Source of the DNA: Delphinapterus leucas
Taxonomy: Eukaryota; Chordata; Mammalia; Artiodactyla; Monodontidae
Assembly (NCBI RefSeq): GCF_002288925.2
Contig: NW_022098076.1
Location: forward strand, 81,179,362 to 81,243,361
Direction of reading: 5' to 3'
DNA length: 64,000 bases
The notes under the pieces were generated by a model that made no database searches, was not told the origin of the DNA, and was given only the letters and a program-made list of their open reading frames with translations. Position 1 is the first letter of the stretch. Each line of letters opens with the position of its first letter. Shown here one piece after another: positions 59,276 through 64,000 of this stretch. Both the position numbers and the translations under genes were made by a program.

Positions 59276-60959
59276 AAAAACTTTTTTATAGCAATTTGGC
59301 GTTGCCCCAACACCCAAGCTCATGATCAGGAGGTTCACCTCAATAAAGAGGAAATAAAAAAGAAAAAATTATGAAAGGTTCAAGTTTTTCTGAGATATGG
59401 GTGTGGTTGTTCAACTTACCTACTATAAAAGAAAACGAACATAAAACTTTAAAGTTCACTTTAAAATCTTTCTGAACAGAAAACAAAAAAGCCAGACCTT
59501 CCTGAACTGTCCTCCCAACAAATGACAGGGAGAAAATCTCCTCTGTCATTCAACAGCCTCCACCAATGACTCCACTTTTTCTCGGGAACTAGGTTTCTGC
59601 GTGTGTATGTTTCCCAAACTGATTCCCAGATGCAGCCACGCCAATCTGCTTGCAGGCCCTGAAACGCCTTGTTAGAGCGCATCTCACACCCCATTCCTAA
59701 TCCCTCTCCCATGCCCAAAATATACTCCTCACCCAACCAAGTCTATAACATCCTTTCAGAATCTCTCATAAAATTTACACATCCCCATGTACCCTATCCC
59801 ATCCCAGCTACATCTCTATTTTCGACATTCTTGAAAGAAACGTGCAAGTTGTACTGTTTATGTTTTCCCTCCCTGTGGGATAAGAAGCATACTCATTTCT
59901 GTCTCCTTTATATCTCTTAATAATCTCCAATTCCGGGTACAGACCACACAGTGGGTATTCAGTAAATGTGTACCTATAGCAAAATAATAATGCTGTGCTT
60001 CTTTCACACCTGACTTGATTGAAGCCAAAAGTGCACTTAAACCTGTGCCTAAACACACACACAAATAGATGTGTGAGCAATGCAATGATTCGATGTAAAG
60101 TTACATGAGCTTTGTTGGTATGGCCTTCCTGGTACGTGACAACCCCACCTGCAAGCTGCACTTCCGAGGAGCCCAGCTCCTGATCAACAGCAACACAAGG
60201 ACATATGGCTCAACAGTTCAGCATCAGGCTTGCCCTGCTTCTGGATCTGACACATGCAGAAAATAAGGTACATTGGGTTTGGAGAGGCATATGACTTTCT
60301 TGTAGCTGATTACAAACTGTGAGAGCCAGAAAGGATTTTTAAGATTCTCTCTCACCTCAAGTGACAGCTGAGGACTGGCCCCGGGAAGTTAGGTAACGTG
60401 GTAAATAAAGGTCATGGTTACTGGCATAGCTGGGTACAGGACCCAGATCCCCTTATCTTCCAGTCTAGCAATCCTTCCAAGCATCATGCTCCTCTTTCTA
60501 GTGATGTCTGTCTTCGGCTGCTATTAAAATAAGTTTTCCTTTTCAAAACATTCATTAGAGTGATGGAGGAAGGTAACAGCAATTGTTTCTTAGAGATACA
60601 CAAGGAAACTAGCCCACTCAGAGACAAAACACACGCACACATCCCTAAACACACCTGCAACTTCAGTAACATTGTTTCTTGGCTGCTAAGAAGGCAACCC
60701 ATCTCCAAAACTATGCAGCTGAGTGAAGTGAGGCTCCTCCGGACTCTGGACAAGCCTCAAGCTACTTTTGACCCATTTCCCCAAATGCTTAAGTAAGATA
60801 TTAATTTTTTTTAACTCTAAAATTAAAAGTTTGTCCTTTTTCGTTATCTGTAAAGTCAGTGAGAAATGTCATTCCTGATAATACTGGATAAAGAATTTCT
60901 TAGTGGGGTTGACTGGAGGGCAGAGTTAGAGATAGGGGAATCAATAAGAAACCAGTTTG
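59276..60959 (-). other. AP1S3 intron 1, mostly unclassified
   Basis: 59790-59970 resembles an L2 3' end ('cacacagtgggtattcagta'). Otherwise nothing recognised. Confidence 0.4.
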
Positions 60960-61325
60960 GACTTCCCTGATGGCACAGTGCTTAAGAATCCACCTTCCAA
61001 TACAGGGGACACGGGTTTGATCCCCCGTCTGTGCGCCACACTACTGAGCCCACATGCCACAACTACTGAAGCCCGTGCGCCTAGAGCCCGTGCTCTGCAA
61101 CAAGAGAAGCCACCGCATTGAGAAGCCCGCGCACCGCAATGAGAAGCCCGCGCACCGCAATGAAGAGTAGCCCCCCCACCCGCTTGCCGCAACAAGAGAA
61201 ATTGCCGCAACTGTGCAGCAGTGAAGACCCAACACAGCCAAAAATATAAATAAATAAATAAATAAATAAATAAATGAAATAAAACTAATTAAGGAAAAAG
61301 GTACATCTTAAAAAAAAAAAAAAGA
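60960..61325 (+). mobile_element. CHR-2-type SINE with internal 21-bp duplication
   Basis: Sense copy. The 14-mer 'aagaaaccagtttg' flanks it exactly (60946-60959 and 61326-61339). Inside, a 21-base unit at 61120-61140 is repeated exactly at 61141-61161. It also lacks part of the head region after 'tttgatccc'. The tail is (AAAT)n and then A's. Confidence 0.95.
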
Positions 61326-61339
61326 AAGAAACCAGTTTG

Positions 61340-63558
61340 TCATGGTAGACCTTCAGCAGGCCCTCCTTCAGGACTTACATTTTCTTAATACCACCTTTCC
61401 GTGTTGTCTACTTATTAACCCCTTCCCACTCACATACATACCAGACACACACACCCTTTTCTGAAAAGCTGGAGGCAGGGTCACCTGCTCTTCTGGGGCT
61501 CAGCCCCACGACTGTCTCTCGCATGAGCCCCTCCCATGTCCTCCTGCATGGAATTCTTGCAGCAATTATGTAATCTGAACGACATACTTCACAGCTTAAT
61601 TATCTACTCCCATACTCATCTAGGTTTGCTATGCGTGTGAGAAATTTCTTCCCAACAACACAAGTTTCTTGTAATCAAGAAACAGATCTCATACTTGTGG
61701 GGTTTTCTTTTCTAATAACCTCCTTGGTTAAGAACACAAGGATTAACAAATGAAGAAGAAAAAAAAAACCCTGAAAAGTGATTCATGTACTATTTCTCCA
61801 TTTATCATTTCATCTGGACAAGGTAATCAACTTAGGGTATATCAACAATAGCTGTTGGTGGTTTAATTTTGTCGTATAGTCAATATGTCCCTAATTATGT
61901 TTTCTCCTGGAGTCTTTTGAGAGGCAGACTGGCCTTTGGTTCTGTTTCAAATCATTCGAGGAGGAAAAGGTCCTAGAAATAGGGAGCAGAAACTCCAAGC
62001 AATTTTCAATTCGCCTTTGAAGTCGAATGATACCTTAATAACTTGGGACCCCATTCATATTTCATAGTGATGCTTATTTGATCTTTCTTAATGTGAATTT
62101 TTTTGTGGCCAGGAACAACTTGCTCTGATTACTATGCTAAACTCAGTGCCCTGCATCGTAATGATCACTTAAACGTTTATTAAGAACCTTCTTTTTTCTT
62201 CCTATTGCAGCCTATACTCCACACTCATTAAAAATCTGTCCCTAGGGCCTTTATACCTTGACAACCATGCCAATGGTTGTGCACAAAATTTAAGAGGTGG
62301 GAGATTGCCCATCCATCACACTCTTTGAAAATTCAGGTTCAATCTGACAGACAGACCTGCCTTGTTATATAGTCAAGCCTCCTCTTTTCCCCGTATTTTT
62401 TACAAAGATTGTCAACGTAGACTAGATTTTCTGAATTCTTAAAGTATCCAAATCGTGAGGCCAAACAGACTTAGAAAGGTAGGACTCATACACAGGACAC
62501 TTTGAATTGAGAACCTGACTTCTCACAAAGAAACTGGAGGCAAGCAGTTGTTTCAGAAATAAAAGGAAAACGTTCTATACACACTCTGAGTTTAGAATCA
62601 CATTTTTTTAAATGTGATATTACAATAACCCTTATCTTCTCCCACCTCCCCAGTATCTGCAGTCTGTGATATTTTGTTTCTTTGTTTCATCCGTTCAAAT
62701 AAATTTCTCATTAAAAAAAGAAAAAAACTTAAGAACTATTTTTAAGTTTTTCATTAGCTTTTTCCTATCTCCCTTAAAAATGTCCTGGCTAACATTTATG
62801 GAATGTATGCCAGGTGCCAGCCCCCGAGCTAAGGGTTGAACTGGATTGGCTCATTCAATCTTCAGGGAAATTTAGGAAGCGGGCCTGGTTACGAGAGCAA
62901 AGAGCAGAGCCTCCCAGATCACAGAGCCTGCACCCAGGAGCCCAGGACCCTCTGCCTCACCACCACGTCACACCTGTATCCCACATCTGCCTTTAGAAAT
63001 GAGCACAGGCAGGCTTCCTGAAACGCTGTAGGCATGTCACCTCCACAGGCAACGTGTATCTCAACATTTACACAACAGAGATGTCTCCTCCAACAGCACT
63101 TCTGCCTCCCGAGGAAGTTCTGACACTTAAAAGAAACAGTCATCTTTTTCAGGCCTCTTGTAGCCTCACCTGCATAATGAAAAGTTGCTGCCCTGATTTT
63201 TTTTTTCAGGGAAGCCAAGAGAAGCTGGAGGTGGGCAGCAGACACTGAAACTGGGGGCTGAGCTGAACTATTCAGTCAATCTGAATCTGGTACCGGGCTT
63301 GACTGGTCCTCCCTGACTCTTTCAGGGACAGGACTTCTCAATCTTGCTAGAATGTTCTGCTGTCTACTGAACACAGTGAGGCCAATTCTAGTTCATCTGA
63401 CAAGGACCTCTGTGCTTTCATGCTTCCGTCCTGTGAAATGACTAGCAATATTATTTTACCTTTTTACCAAAAGTTTTCAGAGTCGCTGAAGTGAGAAAGA
63501 TGGATCACATTTTTTTCCCCCTCAGCTAGTCTCGACTCTCATTCAAAAGCAAGGTACA
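61340..63558 (-). other. AP1S3 intron 1, unclassified
   Basis: No exon, CpG island or clear transposon. 62790-62880 has weak MIR/L2-like text. Confidence 0.4.
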
Positions 63559-63912
63559 GGGCTTTCCTGGTGGCACAGTGGTTGAGAGCCCGCCTGCCAA
63601 TGCAGGGGACACGGGTTCGAGCCCTGGTCCGGGAAGATCCCACATGCCGCGGAGCGGCTGGGCCCGTGCGCCACAACTACTGAGCCTGCGCTCTGGAGCC
63701 TGCAAGCCGCAACTACTGAGCCCACGTGCTACAACTGCTGAAGCCCGCACGCCTAGAGCCCGTGCTCCGCAACGAGAAGCCACCGCAATGAGAAGCCCGC
63801 GCACGGTGATGAAGAGTAGCCCCCACTCACCGCGACTAGAGAAAGCCCGTGCACAGCAATGAAGACCCAGTGCAGCCAAAAATAAATAAAACAAATAAAT
63901 TTACTTTTTTAA
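63559..63912 (+). mobile_element. CHR-2-type SINE, full length
   Basis: Sense copy from 'gggctttcctggtggcacag' to an AAATAAATTTA tail. The exact 14-mer 'aaaagcaaggtaca' flanks it (63545-63558 and 63913-63926). Confidence 0.96.
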
Positions 63913-64000
63913 AAAAGCAAGGTACAAACAGGAGTCCTGGAAGCCTGACCAAGAGCCCAAGTTAAAGAGAATAGAAGAGAGAAAGTGTCTGTGTGTGTAC

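Noticed and set aside
63559..63640. tRNA-like heads with A/B-box text in CHR SINEs
   Set aside because: These are SINE promoters of tRNA ancestry, diverged and without a full cloverleaf, so no tRNA gene is called.
32812..64000. Search for AP1S3 exon 1 (ATG followed by a donor in CpG-rich DNA)
   Set aside because: CpG clusters here belong to SINEs; no promoter-like island or suitable ATG-GT was found, so it is likely beyond the right edge.
1..64000. CRISPR arrays, bacterial operons, phage genes, riboswitches
   Set aside because: None present; the repeats are dispersed eukaryotic retroelements, not regularly spaced.

Overview
This window is mammalian nuclear DNA, almost certainly from a cetacean and probably a toothed whale. 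The main evidence is about twenty tRNA-derived SINEs of the CHR-1/CHR-2 type, which are restricted to whales, hippos and ruminants. Many are in the short, internally deleted, CpG-rich form that is abundant in cetaceans, and most have clear target-site duplications. No bacterial-style operons, CRISPR arrays or phage genes are present.

The one cellular gene I can support is AP1S3, the sigma-1C small subunit of the AP-1 clathrin adaptor, on the minus strand. Four coding exons sit at 32633-32811, 30694-30802, 21654-21791 and 16491-16526, with GT-AG junctions whose phases match (2, 0, 0). They encode residues 2-154 of a 154-residue protein without a break. The exon with the 5' UTR and the start codon was not found. 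There is no CpG island between 32.8 and 64 kb, so it probably lies beyond the right edge, giving a first intron longer than 31 kb. The 3' UTR runs leftward from 16490 for an unresolved distance.

Layout: 1-5650 is a near full-length but dead LINE-1 (end of 5' UTR, broken ORF1, broken ORF2, 3' UTR, A-tail). 5650-6150 is an endogenous retroviral LTR holding a nested L1 scrap. 6.2-16.5 kb is 3'-flanking DNA with CHR SINEs and hairpin-forming repeats. 16.5-32.8 kb is the exon-bearing part of AP1S3. 32.8-64 kb is intron 1, containing a minus-strand L1 3' end, a HAL1-like element, an MLT1-type LTR, L2, MIR and CHR elements, and a relatively repeat-poor stretch at 47.4-51.6 kb.

I found no convincing new biological system. 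The most notable unexplained structures are two perfect long hairpins (7067-7116 and 18726-18766), a 125-bp tandem duplication at 14251-14498, a SINE whose A-tail runs into a short LINE-1 ORF2 fragment (44570-44940), and a readable alternative C-terminus across the exon 4 donor of AP1S3.
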